NCBI GenBank assembly: GCA_005406025.1
Contig: BGZK01000100.1
Span: 700,953 to 764,952, forward strand
Direction: 5' to 3'
DNA from: Eumeta japonica
Taxonomy: Eukaryota > Arthropoda > Insecta > Lepidoptera > Psychidae
DNA: 64,000 bases
Part shown: piece by piece, positions 1-12,055 of the stretch
How the letters are laid out: the number at the start of each line of letters is the position of its first letter
Numbering within the stretch: position 1 is the first letter of the stretch
Translations under genes and position numbers: made by a program
The notes under the pieces: generated by a model
The model's database searches: none
The model's input: the letters and a program-made list of their open reading frames with translations, nothing else
What the model was told of the DNA's origin: nothing

Positions 1-501
1 TCAATATAAAAGTGTAAAGGTAGCAGGAAACCAATGAAAGGATATACGATACATTTTAGGGTTGCGTGAATAAAATTAAACATTCTTGAATATTTATGAA
101 CTTACAAGTTAGAAGTCGGCGGAAGAACAAATTATACAATTTTTAAGATTCCGTGAGAATAACTAAAATTGATAAAACTGCGGTCACTAAAATCATAAAA
201 TGTTATTCAATCAAAAAAATTTTACAAAACAAAATGCATTTAGACATATATACAGACAGACGCTACACATTTATTACTAGTATTATGCCACGACGATCTC
301 ATAAACGGCCCTAACGATTTTGATGAAAACTCCTTGTTTTGATAAAGGCTTCCTTTTCGTTTATATTTTCACGTCAAACTCAAAAGCCGACGAGCCAGAT
401 CGGTTGCTCAGATAGTTAATTTTCATTGCGAGAAATGATGTTTGTGATATGATAGAAAATAATATCAGAAAATCAGATATTTAAAAAATAAAACATAAAG
501 T
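1..501. other. AT-rich non-coding DNA
   Basis: No open frame resembling a protein is visible. Around 300-420 the wording (a stretch of the form aacggccctaacgattttgatgaaa) resembles the tails of the dispersed repeats found elsewhere in the window, so part of it may belong to the repeat whose header lies at 502-552. Confidence 0.4.
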
Positions 502-552
502 CGCGAGAAGCTTCACACCAACGTGGGTGAAGCTGTGAGCAGAAATTTAGTA
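502..552 (-). repeat. CCCGCGG-header dispersed repeat, copy a (header only)
   Basis: Read on the minus strand this begins actaaatttctgctcacagc and continues into a gcttcacccacg block. It is the same header form as the copy at 63335-63712 (actagtttctgcccgcagc then gcttcac). The body is not clearly recognisable. The boundaries are uncertain. Confidence 0.45.
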
Positions 553-1184
553 TATTTAAAAAAAAGTGATTAATTTGATAACCGGCCATTCGATATGATT
601 ATGCGCTATTTCGGAAATGGCCCCAAGAATTGGAAAAAAAATTTATACTTGGATACAATTATATTTTACAATTTTTCTATATAGGTCTCTTCCTAAAAAA
701 AAAATAGAACATTTCCTTCATTTAACGTCATTTTATACCAATTTACGGTAATCACATTGTGGTTACATTATCGGTTTTCAACAACAAATGGTACTACATA
801 CAGATGATATTATTTAAATATATCACTGAAATTTATTATGCAATATGACGTATTGCACTATTTAAGTGTAACACTGAAAGATATTTTGCGATCTAAGAGA
901 TGGCACTGTTTAAATAAAATACTATGATATATTTTGCGATCTAACAGATGACATTGTTTGAACAGATACTTAGATTAATTTTGTAACCTAACAGATGGTA
1001 CTATTTAAATAAAATACTGAGAAAAAAATTACAATACAAAGGTTCTTAGTGACTCTTAGGGAGACCTAAAATCCATAGCTAATTTTTATTGTAGTTAACA
1101 TTCTCCCACGATTGAGCACGTGTGGACTTAGAATGAATTCTTACATCAATCATATCAACTGTTGACAAGTGTCCATCATGATAC
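553..1184. other. AT-rich DNA with loose internal repetition
   Basis: At 835-1020 a phrase of the form gatctaa(g/c)agatg..actgtttaaata recurs three or four times at about 60-70-bp spacing (near 840, 895, 945 and 995), suggesting a decayed short tandem repeat. No gene is visible. Confidence 0.35.
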
Positions 1185-1290
1185 CGATTCCACTTTTCGT
1201 CCTCGATTTCGACAGTTCCGGGTCTGGTCCCTATCTCGATCTTGATTCATCTTCACTTTCACAATCTTGATTCAATTCCGATAGTTATTC
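1185..1290 (+). repeat. Degenerate GATTCCGGTC-type tract without header
   Basis: Short pyrimidine-rich words (tttcgacagttccgg, ctcgatcttgattc, cttgattcaattccg) repeat irregularly, as in the bodies of the CCCGCGG-header repeats at 10846, 33973 and 60332. No header is visible here. Confidence 0.4.
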
Positions 1291-1982
1291 CATTTTTATG
1301 TATTTTTTTAAAATTTTATGCAGTAATCCTAAATATTTAGAATAAAAAGTGTTTAAATATAATCCAGTGAAAATTTCAATGAGTTCAGTTCTGTCGTTCC
1401 GAAGATGCCCACGACAAACAAACAAGCAGACAGATGGACAAAATATTTTAAAAGGATTGTTAGGGTGCTTTATACGTATAAATAACTTTACAAGTTTAAT
1501 AAAACGTAGTTATTTTGAAATAGCAGACACACTTAAATTTATTTATGTACATTTATATATTATATAATATCCCATTGTATAGACAATGGAAATCAGATAA
1601 TTGCTATTGCTAAGATATTTTATATAATATACTATTATTTATGAAATATGTACATTGTAACACTTATTTAGTTTTTCTTCTTATTGTTTTGTCGATTTCC
1701 ACAACACAAACTTCACTGTTTCATTTGTAAAACAATAACAGTACTGGCCACTTGTCTCCGTTCGTGAACCAAAGACACAATTATGTCAAAGTTCTAAACG
1801 TAAAATTTGATGGACATGCGGTAGCTAAAACATGGAAGTGTCAATAGTTATATGTGTGTATTTGTATAGAGAAAATTTGGCGTTTACGGAGTTGACCACG
1901 TGACAATATAAGCCCCTTAACCAGTGAAAGAAATACATAAAAAATTGGGTGCGTGTACTTATGTACGCGCGTGAGAAGTTAT
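1291..1982. other. AT-rich non-coding DNA
   Basis: Around 1375-1445 the text resembles a dispersed-repeat tail (a cagttctgtcgttccgaag block followed by acaaacaaacaagcagacag). The remainder shows nothing recognisable. Confidence 0.35.
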
Positions 1983-2438
1983 ACTTGTTCGGGAAGATAT
2001 ACAAACGAGCCCAAACTCGATGGGGTTGCGTTGTTTAATTACGGAGTTCCTATGGCCACCTTCCAGCTCCATCATCAGACTCTGGTTACCATATAGTACC
2101 AAAGTACTCGTCAAGACGAATCAAACGAGCCCAAACTCGATGGGGTTGCGTCGTTTAATTACGGAGTTCCTATGGCCACCTTCCAGCTCCTTCATCAGAC
2201 TCTGGTTACCACATAGTACCAAAGTACTCGGCAAGACGAATCAAACGAGCCCAAACTCGATGGGGTTGCGTCGTTTAATTACGGAGTTCCTATGGCCACC
2301 TTCCAGCTCCATCATCAGACTCTGGTTACCATATAGCACCAAAGTACTCGGCAAGACGAATCAAACGAGCTCAAACTCGATGGGGTTGCGTCGTTTAATT
2401 ACGGAGTTCCTATGGCCACCTTCCAGCTCCATCATCAG
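1983..2438. repeat. 120-bp tandem repeat, about 3.7 copies
   Basis: The unit is 120 bp and copies start near 2002, 2122, 2242 and 2362; the last stops in mid-unit at about 2438 and a degenerate partial unit precedes the first. Copies differ at only a few positions. Because 120 is a multiple of three, an open frame runs through all copies on the plus strand (2020-2520) and encodes a 40-residue repeat containing GLRRLITEFLWPPSSS. I see no signal peptide and no known domain. The frame may be a by-product of the period, and I do not claim a protein. Confidence 0.9.
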
Positions 2439-2934
2439 ATCAGCTCTATGTCATAATAATATTGCATTGTCATGCGATTTATACATGCATGCAAAATTTC
2501 ATTTAAATTTTAAAAATTAAATAAATAAATTTTTATTTTCTTATATTAAATGTACATAAATTCTCTCATTATTCGAAATTCGAATTCTAAGCGGGCAGCT
2601 TCAATCTGTTAATTTTGCGTCACACAATCTTAAAATTTCACTCTCATCATTTTTTCATAACGCGCCTAAAGAAGTATAATTTCAATAAATATACAACATT
2701 TACATTGCATAGCTATCAATATCTGTATTAGAAACTATGAAAGTGAGAACATTTGGAACACTAACTACATTTGGATGAGTACCGACCTTAATAAAAAAAT
2801 CCAGCCTCGAATTAATTCTTTTAAGTTGCAATTTTTCGTTAAGCAGGCATAGTATTTAAGAGAAAGCCTGCGAAATTCTAATATACAACTGTTTGAACAT
2901 CATTAACCTTTTCCTTGAAATGGCGCGATAATAA
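2439..2934. other. AT-rich non-coding DNA
   Basis: Nothing recognised. Confidence 0.5.
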
Positions 2935-3440
2935 TGTAGACCAGCAGTCTGAGGTGGCCCCCGAGGCTGGGCCGTGCTAGAAGTGCGCCGACCGTCGCGC
3001 AACGCCCACGAGGAAAAATATGATTTATCCGTTGGCCCCGGTTTGTTAGAACTGTAAAAGACGATAGATTACGACGAAAGGCGTGCCGTAGTCAAGATGC
3101 GAGCCCATAATTCCATTCCGCGCGGCTCGCTTCGCGTCTTCGTGCGGGCGAGGCGGCCGTTTGACTCGAAGCGCCTTTTTGTGTTCAGATTCCTCCGAGT
3201 ATTGTTCAGGTCGCATTGAACTCTGAACATTGTTCGCTGAGCCTGTTCGGCTTCATCTCGCTCAAAACGGAGAACCGGGAATGGGAACATTACGGATGAA
3301 CCGGGCGCCGGATTGTCCGACCGTCGTATTCGCGAATGAAAAATACCTCGCGTTGCAAAAAACAAGGTATTTTGATTCAAAATTTGTTTTAGGTAATCAT
3401 TAAATTGCTCTGTGGCGCGCAACAAAGAGGTGTACTGCAA
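2935..3440. promoter_or_regulatory. GC-rich island, possible conserved regulatory DNA or exon
   Basis: Base composition jumps from the AT-rich background to roughly half G+C with many CpG. The minus strand is open for 126 codons (3069-3449), but the translation is rich in Arg and Thr, matches no family I know and has no polyadenylation signal, so I treat the island as non-coding. It may be a conserved element or a promoter. Confidence 0.35.
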
Positions 3441-3589
3441 AGCCGTCACTTGTCTCTGTTCTGATATTGCCTGTGTTTGTTAATTAATAACTTTAAGTAT
3501 GGTATAATATCTACAAATTCTAAAATTCGACTTGTAGTTCCACGACTTCAAAGAGTGTCACCCGATGTCGACGTAGACTTGTTCAGAAA

Positions 3590-3662
3590 AATTGTGGACG
3601 TAGAAAAATGGCGGTGGGCTAGGTATGTTAGAACGGGCGGAGGATGGTCGCTGACAGCGTAA
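3590..3662 (+). pseudogene. Possible scrap of RTE-type LINE 3' coding end
   Basis: A short frame reads VDVEKWRWARYVRTGGGW. RTE-clade LINE proteins in insects end with a block of the form KW.WAGH.AR....RW, which this resembles. The match is about 20 residues and the flanks do not continue it, so this is weak. Confidence 0.2.
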
Positions 3663-4139
3663 TGACAGTCGGCAGACTTAGTTAGGTGTGATGTATGTTT
3701 AAGGCTCGTACGTTTATAGTGAGATTACTCTAGGGAATGTCAATTGTTGTTCAGGAGTACTCCGTCTGTCTATTTATTAAGTCCACTGGAAGAATTTGAT
3801 TTTCTCCGACAATAAAGATAAACTTATATATAAACAAATGGTGGAATTTTCAGTAAATTTCTCATTGGGTATATGAACATCATCGACTGGTTCCATAAAA
3901 CTGCTAAATATTATGACGTGGGGTGCTCCAGGCGCACTAAGGAAAATCTATTCTAGTGGCATACAACCATTAGATACTTTTCATAACTTTATTAGCTACA
4001 ACTTTAACTTAAATGAAACTTGGTTGAACATAATTAATTGAGCGTTATAACAATATCAAATTTTTTGAACAGAAGTAATAAGGTTGGTTAACTTGAGAAT
4101 CTGTACAGCGGACATGTTTAGGCATTGAAAATGATTAAG
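3663..4139. other. AT-rich non-coding DNA
   Basis: Nothing recognised. Confidence 0.5.
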
Positions 4140-4315
4140 TGAATTTCGTGTAATGAGAGCCGCCGCCGCTCGCCGCCCGAGGGCGGATGCGGCGGAATAT
4201 TCCCTCTTCATTCCGGGTTCGCCGTGAAATCGGGCGATTTCCGCGACAATCCTCGTCTCCCGTTCCGTCTTCGTCCCATCGAAGCGGACGCCGCTAGGTT
4301 TTCGTGAATGTTTTA
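4140..4315. promoter_or_regulatory. GC-rich island
   Basis: A compact block with runs such as gccgccgccgctcgccgccc and many CpG sits inside AT-rich DNA. The minus-strand frame across it (4056-4331) has no recognisable protein content. It is a candidate conserved regulatory element. Confidence 0.35.
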
Positions 4316-5370
4316 ACGTTACCGGGAACAAGCGTTAAAATTCATCTCTAGATTATGATTGAGATTGTGTTCTTTTTTTTTAACAAAGCTGAACGTGTAT
4401 AGAAATGTTATAGAAATTTTCTCATTAACATGGAACAGCTTGAGCTTATTATAAACTGTGTTTCGAAATTTCAGGTAGACTATGAGAAGTTTAAGAGCTG
4501 ATGAGCGGATGAGTCTCATCACTGCAATTCGGTACATTAAACAATACTCGTTGCAGTCAGGATAATGTTAATTTCGAAATACATATGCTAATTATATGCC
4601 TCGGAGTCCCATCGAATGCAAGAGCACGTATTTTAATAATGTAGGTCGCTTCTTTGAATTTTTTAGTTTGTTACGCGAAAATATTTATTTTATATATTTC
4701 TTTTATATTAATTGTTATTTTTCTGTATATAGATGGAATGTCGAAATTTTAACCGTTCCATACTCGTACAGAAGTATTCGTACATTTATGCCATAGAGCC
4801 TAATTTGTGACCATGCACATACATGTGCTGCGACCGATACACACATCTCGCCGCAGTCGGCTGCTGCGACAAATATACCGTCACACAGAGTTTCGATTTT
4901 CCAATTTCAATAAGGAGCACTAAAAACTGGACGAAATAGTTTACACTAGAAATCAACAGTGTCTATCTAAGCTCTGTAGCCTTCGCCGTACCTACAGGTC
5001 CTCGGTCGCGGCAGTTGGTAAATATTGGACGAGGAAATTGCAATTTTCCAATGTAGCCGCTGAACGCAACCCGAGGCGACCGTTTTCTCGATACAAGACC
5101 CAGAAAAATCCTAAAGTAAAGACTGTTAGAGCTTCCAGACACGATCGTTTTTATCGGGGCGAAAGCTTAATATGAATATGAATCACTTGGAAGATAAACT
5201 TTCATAGTAGCAAAATAGGGTGGTGTAATTAGAATGGGTGGCGACCGGCGCGGGCGTTGCGGTGACACGTCAACAAAAGAAGTTGCTTAAAATAATAATT
5301 AAATGTCAAATATATGCACACATGTATGTACGTGTTTAACACAAGCAAGTCGTGATAAAGGCATTTTTTG
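4316..5370. other. Mixed non-coding DNA
   Basis: Mostly AT-rich. Two moderately GC-rich stretches, at about 4800-4890 and 4975-5105, have the same look as the GC islands but are weaker. No gene is seen. Confidence 0.4.
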
Positions 5371-5470
5371 GTACACGTATTTATATCACATCAGCACGAG
5401 ATATCATATCACATATCGAATATTATATCACACATCGAATATCATATTATATCGCATGTGCATGAGATAT
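5371..5470. repeat. Short imperfect repeats of an atatcacatatcgaata word
   Basis: The words atatcatatcacatatcgaa, ttatatcacacatcgaatat and atattatatcgcatgtgc follow each other with point differences, forming a low-complexity tract of about 100 bp. Confidence 0.5.
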
Positions 5471-5570
5471 GGTTGCAACCCAATTAAAACTATAAAAATA
5501 ACACTAATTAATTTTTTTTTGTAGTTATGTGCATCTCAACAATGATTTAGTTTCTACATCGTAAAAAATT

Positions 5571-6319
5571 CAGCCTTTTTAGGGTTCCGAGCCAAAACGG
5601 CAAAAACGGAGCCCTAATAGTTTCGCCATGTCTGTTTGTCCGTCTGTCTCAGGAATTTTATTCAAAAACTACAAGACGTATATTGATGAAATTTATAGTG
5701 TGTCTTGCATAAGCCGCTATTTAGTTTAGTGGTTAAATAACAAAAAATAATATTTCTAGTGGGGCACACCATGCATGTAACAGAAGCTGAAGAAATATTT
5801 TTCAGCAAACATCAAAGAAAGACGCACATCGCTACAGTTTTTTTTAAACACTTCAAGGTTTTTAAGTATTTTTTCTGGTTACGTGAATAATTTCGGAAAC
5901 AATCGATCCGAAAGTTGCAGTAATTGTACCCCCTTCTATTTTCCAAACCATATGTCAAAAAAAATATGAAAACAGTAACGAAGGTAACGCTTAATAAATA
6001 TATTCAACGAAAATTGTTTTCAACATGGTCGAAAATACTGTTTTTGAGTTATTGCCGAAAAAATGTCCTCAACAAAAGGGCATACGTAAGTGCCATGAAG
6101 ATGCGCTCTTTTGCTGATGCATTTTAGTTTACACTACTTTAATAGTAATTATCGAATACCTAATTGTTTTTTTAGTTATAGGCAACTAAAGTGCTTATAA
6201 CTCTTCTGTGCGAGAAACATGTAACAACGTACTTTTTTCATCTGTAGTGCATTTCTTTGTAATAATGGCCTCGGAACCCTGTAATGCGCATGATCCGACA
6301 TGCTCTTGGCCAGTTTTTA
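5571..6319. mobile_element. Dispersed non-autonomous element with AGGGTTCCGAG inverted ends
   Basis: agggttccgag at 5581-5591 and its exact reverse complement ctcggaaccct at 6270-6280 form an 11-bp inverted repeat about 690 bp apart. The left end continues into a tract rich in gtctgtttgtccgtctgtc, and beyond the right arm comes gcatgatccgacatgctc then ttggccagtttt. This layout matches a repeat that I recall as very common in moth and butterfly genomes, though I cannot check it here. No transposase is encoded. Partial relatives lie at 11770-12055, 15005-15255 and 43873-43922. Confidence 0.6.
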
Positions 6320-7064
6320 TTATTTATTCTGTGTAAATTTCTATGAAAAGAAGGTTTAGCATAGAAGTATACTGGTGACAATCAAAATTGCAAGCCAACG
6401 AATGTTACAAAATATTAAAATGTGACAGACCCAAATCAGATATCGCGCGTGGAACTCGATTACATTTTGATAATGTCAGTCAGTAGGAGACTTTTTGATT
6501 GATGTCATCGAAACGTATGGTTGAAATGGAATTTTCACTCTTGTTAATAGTCAAAATTCCATTTTACATAATATTTGTACCTAATAATATTACATGAATA
6601 TATTTCTGTATTTTTTTGATATTTATTGAATAAAATATTTAAGAAAATAATTTGTGCGCTGTAAATATTGTTTGCATTATTGTGTTTGTCTCTGTGTGCG
6701 CCTACCAGTGATAGAAAGATATTGCTATCTCGTTCTCTCTATTTTTCTTGTGGTTTGAAATGTAGCGGTGAAAATTCGTTTGTAGTTGTTGTTGTGTATC
6801 GGCACTGTAAATATCGTAGTACCCTCAAATCAGCCGTGACATTGACATCGTGCCATCAACGTGTTCAGAAAATTTGGGTTCATTCATAGGGTTGTCGTTA
6901 GTTTGAGATAGCAATTATTCAACTAAAATCATAACTTACTGCCATTTTTATGTTAGCATTTTTTAAACGTTTTATGAATTATGCATAGAAAAATATTTGT
7001 AATTTTTCGTAGTATCGGTCTATTGATAGATATAACGATTATATATTTACTCTCTTTAGCTTTT
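6320..7064. other. AT-rich non-coding DNA
   Basis: Nothing recognised. Confidence 0.5.
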
Positions 7065-7200
7065 TATAATCTAAAGATTTGCGTAATTTTTTTTTTACGG
7101 TTGGGTGTTACCCATTTGAGGGTGACACCCGGTGCAGACTGCCCACGCCGCTCGTCGCTCTTTTTAACTACGCCTCTGGGAACATGGCAACACATATTTT
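7065..7200 (+). repeat. Possible dispersed-repeat tail with a gggtgacaccc motif
   Basis: The segment gggtgttaccc..gggtgacacccggtgcag is followed by cccacgccgctcgtcgc. It resembles a repeat tail (gggtgtcacccggtgc then a CG-rich block) that I recall from lepidopteran sequences. It cannot be confirmed from the window alone. Confidence 0.25.
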
Positions 7201-7214
7201 TTAGTGTTGTATCA

Positions 7215-7850
7215 TAGATGTATAAAAAAGTGAAGATGCATAGTCGCATACTATATTTACGGCGAAAAATGGCTTAAAGAGTACTTGACGTCTCTATCTC
7301 ACATTTTACGATACTATTTTGAAGTGCCAAAAGGAAAAGAAAGGAAAGAACATTATTTATCATCTGACAATTCAACCGAAACGTCATAACGTAAGGTTCA
7401 TTTTCAAATGCAAAGAGAACAGGCAAGGATCACTTTATTATTGAAAGACAATAAGTGCTATTTTTTACTATTTACACATGCCGTTCTAAAACAAGGCGTC
7501 AATAGAGTGGTATAATATTATTTTAAATCTTAACTATTGTGTTTTGGTTGAAAGTACGAAAAGAATTATAATATATTTTTCTTAATAATAAAGCATAATG
7601 TGAGTAACACCTAAGATTAAAATTAATAGGAACCTTGAATTTCATAATGTCGGTGAAAATATACATGAAAGAACTTGATAATTTTTAAAGTGCATAGAGT
7701 ATAGCAATATAAAACTTTCTAATTATTTATATTATAAAATAAGATGACAATCCATTAAACATTAACACATTTTGATGAACATAAGACTTGTATATAATTT
7801 GCTAAAAAACAAATTCAAATATACAAATTTTTTTTGGAACAGCTTTAATC
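7215..7850 (+). repeat. Unclassified 600-bp repeat, copy 1
   Basis: This stretch aligns along its whole length with 24861-25465 in the same orientation. Shared landmarks in order are gaagatgca(t/c)agt(c/t)gc, a cat(c/t)(a/g)tctgaca block, ggtataatattatt, gaattat followed by tattttatgc-like text, and cattaaacattaa followed by a ctgttaaaaaacaaat-like word. All frames are closed by stops. I recognise no terminal repeats or family. Confidence 0.65.
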
Positions 7851-10845
7851 TATTGCATGATTTCCTTTTAGAGGTAATTTTAAGATTTGTATGAATATAA
7901 AATAAGAAATAAATAAAAAAGGCGACTCCGTTAGTATAAGAACAGAGTCTATTGTCAAGCGACCGAATAATGTTAGGAAGAAATACGAGACCGGCGTTGC
8001 TAAGGTCTATTTCTTTTAAGTTGGTTTATACATCGGCTTTTGATGCTACTTTAAATGAAGAAATACAAAATATTCATCGAATACTCATTGTAATACATGA
8101 TTGAGCACAGATTATGAACAAACTAAAATTTGCTTATCGAAAATAAGAAATACCATTGTTTTTAATAGCGTTTTACGTGTTATTTTTGTATTTTTTATCA
8201 GAACATTTCTACGTCGTAAATAAAGGTATATTGAAATTATTCTGAATACAGGTCTTATCTAAAAAACTGTAAACAAATCCACTACACCGTACATTTGCAG
8301 GTATAGAAGCAGGTCAGTTGTAAGTAACACTAAGTATAGGAAAATTGTATCTTATCTTCGTTCTCGCCCCGACATATGTACGCGTATGTAGCCGTGAGCA
8401 CTTTAACGTGCACATATAATAAGTGTAATTTATTATGGTGTTACATTATATAATACATAATTTGGTCTAATTAATGTTCAGTACTACAGTTACGATTTTA
8501 TAGATAACACGAAAATTTCCACAGAATTCAAATCGATATTCTAAATACAATAGAACAGAAAGACCAAAGAAATTATCTTTTAATACACATACATATGGAG
8601 AAATAATTATCCACGGTCTTTTGTGTAATAGATAATTTAAAAAATAATGTAACGTTTAATGTGTTAACATTAAAATACAACACGAGACAAAAAAAAACCT
8701 ACATTTTTTTTGTCATATTTTATATACTTTGTTTTTTCCGTAGTTCGTTGAATTTTTTTCGAAAATAATTTATTCCAAATTCGCAAAAAATTAAATTCCT
8801 TAAATCGGAACTGTTGTTGGGTCACCATCCTTATTTTTCTATTTCGTAATATATTTCTATTTCAGTTTCGTTCTAGTTTTCAACAGCAATTTTCGACAAA
8901 AAGAGTTGTGACGGGCGAACGGCAATGAAGACTAGGGAGAACTCTTAAAAGTGGTCGCATTCACAATTTTCGCGTTGAACTCTCAAATGCGGAAAAATGA
9001 ACAGAAAAACTTAAAAATGCAGGTTATTTTCGTCTCGCTTAGCCAAATGCACACAAAATGCTGAGGGGGTCGGACTGGCAGAAATTCTCCACGTGTCCGA
9101 GTCACCAATTTTTTCCGTTTGCATGAAAATAAACAAGTTTTGTTTAGATGTCATAAAACAGTTCAGATTCAGTTTAAAACAGCTGAAAATCAAAAAAATT
9201 AGTCTCTACTTTAAGAGTTTTGAGTAAATCTCATAAACCGAGAAAAAAAACTTGCAAAAATAACTTTTCATAAAAAAAAACCGCTTTAACCGCTACTTGA
9301 GAAAAATATCGTAATTGGAAGTATTCGTCAAAAACAGTAGAAGTTACGAGTGCGATGTTTGGCCAACGACGCCCGAGTAGAGATGTACTTTACGTGCACA
9401 GTAGGCTTAATATAATTTTATGAATTGATATAATTATTTTCATTATTTTCAGGATGATATCAAAAATTTAGAAATATTTGATATTTCCTTTAATTTTTAA
9501 ACGTGAATAAATGCTGATGAATTATTGGACTAGTGCGCTGTAATAAGATAATATTATAGTAATTCAGTTGATTCTTTTTTATTATTATATTCAAGTAATT
9601 ATCGTCTAAAAGGAGCATGGTAACAATATGGGTATAATATGGTTATAAGCGATAGTCGCAATGAAATCTATATTTTGCAATAACACTGTAAAATCTCTCG
9701 ACTATATTGCCACGTCATGAATTAAACTACGTGAACATGTAGCAACATTAGTTGTCCTTATATAACTAGTAGCAAAATTACATTGTTAATTTCCGTATCT
9801 GCACTCTATTTGATCTATTTCTTTTTTTTTTCGAATGTGTCCTATACTCGATGGCGACTATTCTAGTGTCACTAACATTATAATCTACAATAGATCATAC
9901 CCGTTGATTTTTGTCATTGTTTTTACGATTGAATAATTTTTTAATTCACGTAGTGAAATATTTAGTATTGAAGGTAATGAAAGAGATAATATTATTGAAT
10001 AAATCTCATTTCTAATTGCTATTTAATTATGCAATTCAATTATTTTTATATTTTTTAGCTATGTTACATAATTTATAATTGATAACATAATTATTATAAT
10101 TTATATGTTTAAAAAGTAATTTCTTATAAGTTCATTTAATTGTCAATTTTAATTATTTCAATTTACGTAGTATAATCATATGTTGCCTTAACAGTATATA
10201 CAAATAATATAATATTAATTTTTCCATAATCGAAGAAAATAATTTAATATTTTTGATACCTATTGATGACTAGAATATTAAATGAAAAACTTTAAAAAAA
10301 AAATAAAAAATTAAAACCGCCTTCAAAAGTCTTAAAATAATGAAATAGTTAATTGTTTATAGAGTTGGTGCCAGCTAAAGAAAAGTTCAATATAAGTAGT
10401 GAGTAATATTTTGATCCAAGCGTCGTCGTCTTGTAGGACCGCTAATACTAATTAAGATTTAGACTTAATATTCATACCCTGATGTTTTTAACTTTTACTT
10501 ACGTTATTTAGATAGTATAACTATATTTAAAATTCATATTTTATCATTTTTGTTAGTATTCTGTTATTTCATTCATTAACTTAGCAATGTAATTATGCAT
10601 AACTAATTATACTCTGTCATCTGATATAATCAAATAAAAAGATATATGATTGCATAGGTCTAAATGATTCATAAGTATACAGATTAAAAGAATGCGTATA
10701 TACGAAATATTATACAATATTTAATTTTTATGTTGAATTTTGGTAATTATACAATTATATACACATTTACATTTTTTTTTCCAATTCCTAAACAAAACTA
10801 ACACCAGTTGAGGTCGAAATCTCAGTAGTTCATTATATACTAGCT
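7851..10845. other. Very AT-rich non-coding DNA
   Basis: Three kilobases without a convincing frame, tandem repeat or GC island. Slightly more complex text occurs at about 8890-9130 and 9340-9400. Confidence 0.5.
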
Positions 10846-11175
10846 TTCGCCCGCGGCTTCGCCCGCGTTGATCTCGAATGATTTTTTTCATCTTTTATAT
10901 TGGCCGCTCACGCTGTCACCATGGTCCCGATCTAGTTCTTACTTGCGGTTCCAGTCCCGGCTTCGCTTGTGATTCCGATTCTGGTCTCGATCAGATTCCA
11001 GTCCTCTTCCAAATATACACAACGTGAAAAAATGCAGCGACATGGAACGAAGGTTTTATATAATGTTACTCCGGGGTTAAAACTAATACTGTTTCATCAA
11101 ATTCCGCTGAGCAGTTTTTAAGGAGCTCGCAAACGAATTTACAGACAGTCAGACAAAAATTTACTCCGCCAACGT
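10846..11175 (+). repeat. CCCGCGG-header dispersed repeat, copy b (fullest header)
   Basis: It starts actagctttcgcccgcggc and continues ttcgcccgcgttgatctcg. Next come a catcttttatattggc block, an irregular tract of tcccgatctag, gattccgattctggtc and gatcagattccag words, and a tail containing ccgctgagcagtttttaagg and acagacagtcagac. Header, pyrimidine tract and tail recur in copies e, f and g. No coding capacity is seen, so it is probably a non-autonomous retroelement or LINE tail. Confidence 0.6.
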
Positions 11176-11769
11176 TTGTAACACCAGCAGAGTGGTTTTT
11201 TTCAAATGTCTTTGATAAACAGTTTTTACTTCTCTACTTTTTTGATTATGTCTATAGATTACTCTTGACGATTTAGCATAATTTTAATTTTCCATAGTTG
11301 CCCTTCATAATATGCGGGCTTAGAAGGAGGCTTTTTTGTTTGATACTAAGAACCTACTAATTGAGTTTACGGTTTGACGTCTACTTACGTCTAGAAACGG
11401 GCTCACGTAGGACCACCTGTCCTATGGTGATTCGGCCTACGTTCATAAGGGTATATTTACTACTCATTTTAAACAACAACGTCATTTAAGAAATTTTCTT
11501 TGTAATTTGTACGAAATTTTGTTTTTCACTTCTCCAAGTATACTTTATAAGTTGATTGACTCATATTCGTTAACTTGTGAAGACTACTTAGCTGTGGTAA
11601 TTTACCTTTTAACTACGTTATATACGTTACTGCTATGAATTTTTTTCACATATACAAGAATTACCATTTACCCGGGAAGAAAGGACACTCGATTCTAACA
11701 AAAATAAGTACTTTAAAGCTTAATATGTGCAAAAGGATTATTAAATAGAAAAATAAATTTTCATAGACC
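11176..11769. other. AT-rich non-coding DNA
   Basis: Nothing recognised. Confidence 0.45.
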
Positions 11770-12055
11770 CATAATGCTTTCGAATGAGCTATCCAAAAAA
11801 ACCTACACTACGGGGAAGATGAGTAACAAAATTCATTTCCACTTTGCGAGTAGGGTAAAAACGAAAAACATATCTTCCAAGATTATATTTTACCATTTTG
11901 GTATATGTATACTTATACCAAAATTACACTTTTTTATTACTAAGAGTTTCCGAGATAAGCCGCAGACAGATAGACAGACGAACGGACGAACGGACGGATG
12001 GACGTGGCGAAATTATAAGGGTTCCTTGTTGACTAAGAAACACTAAAAAGGAATT
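11770..12055 (+). repeat. Fragment of the AGGGTTCC dispersed element
   Basis: It ends in a run of gacaga/gacgga words (near 11960-12003), then gaaattataagggttcc and a cactaaaaagg terminus, as expected for the opposite end of the element at 5571-6319. An 11-bp hairpin, attttggtata (11895-11905) against tataccaaaat (11914-11924), lies inside it. Confidence 0.45.

Noticed and set aside
3069..3449. 126-codon minus-strand frame as a protein
   Set aside because: It lies wholly within a GC island, has no domain, and no polyadenylation signal or splice context supports it.
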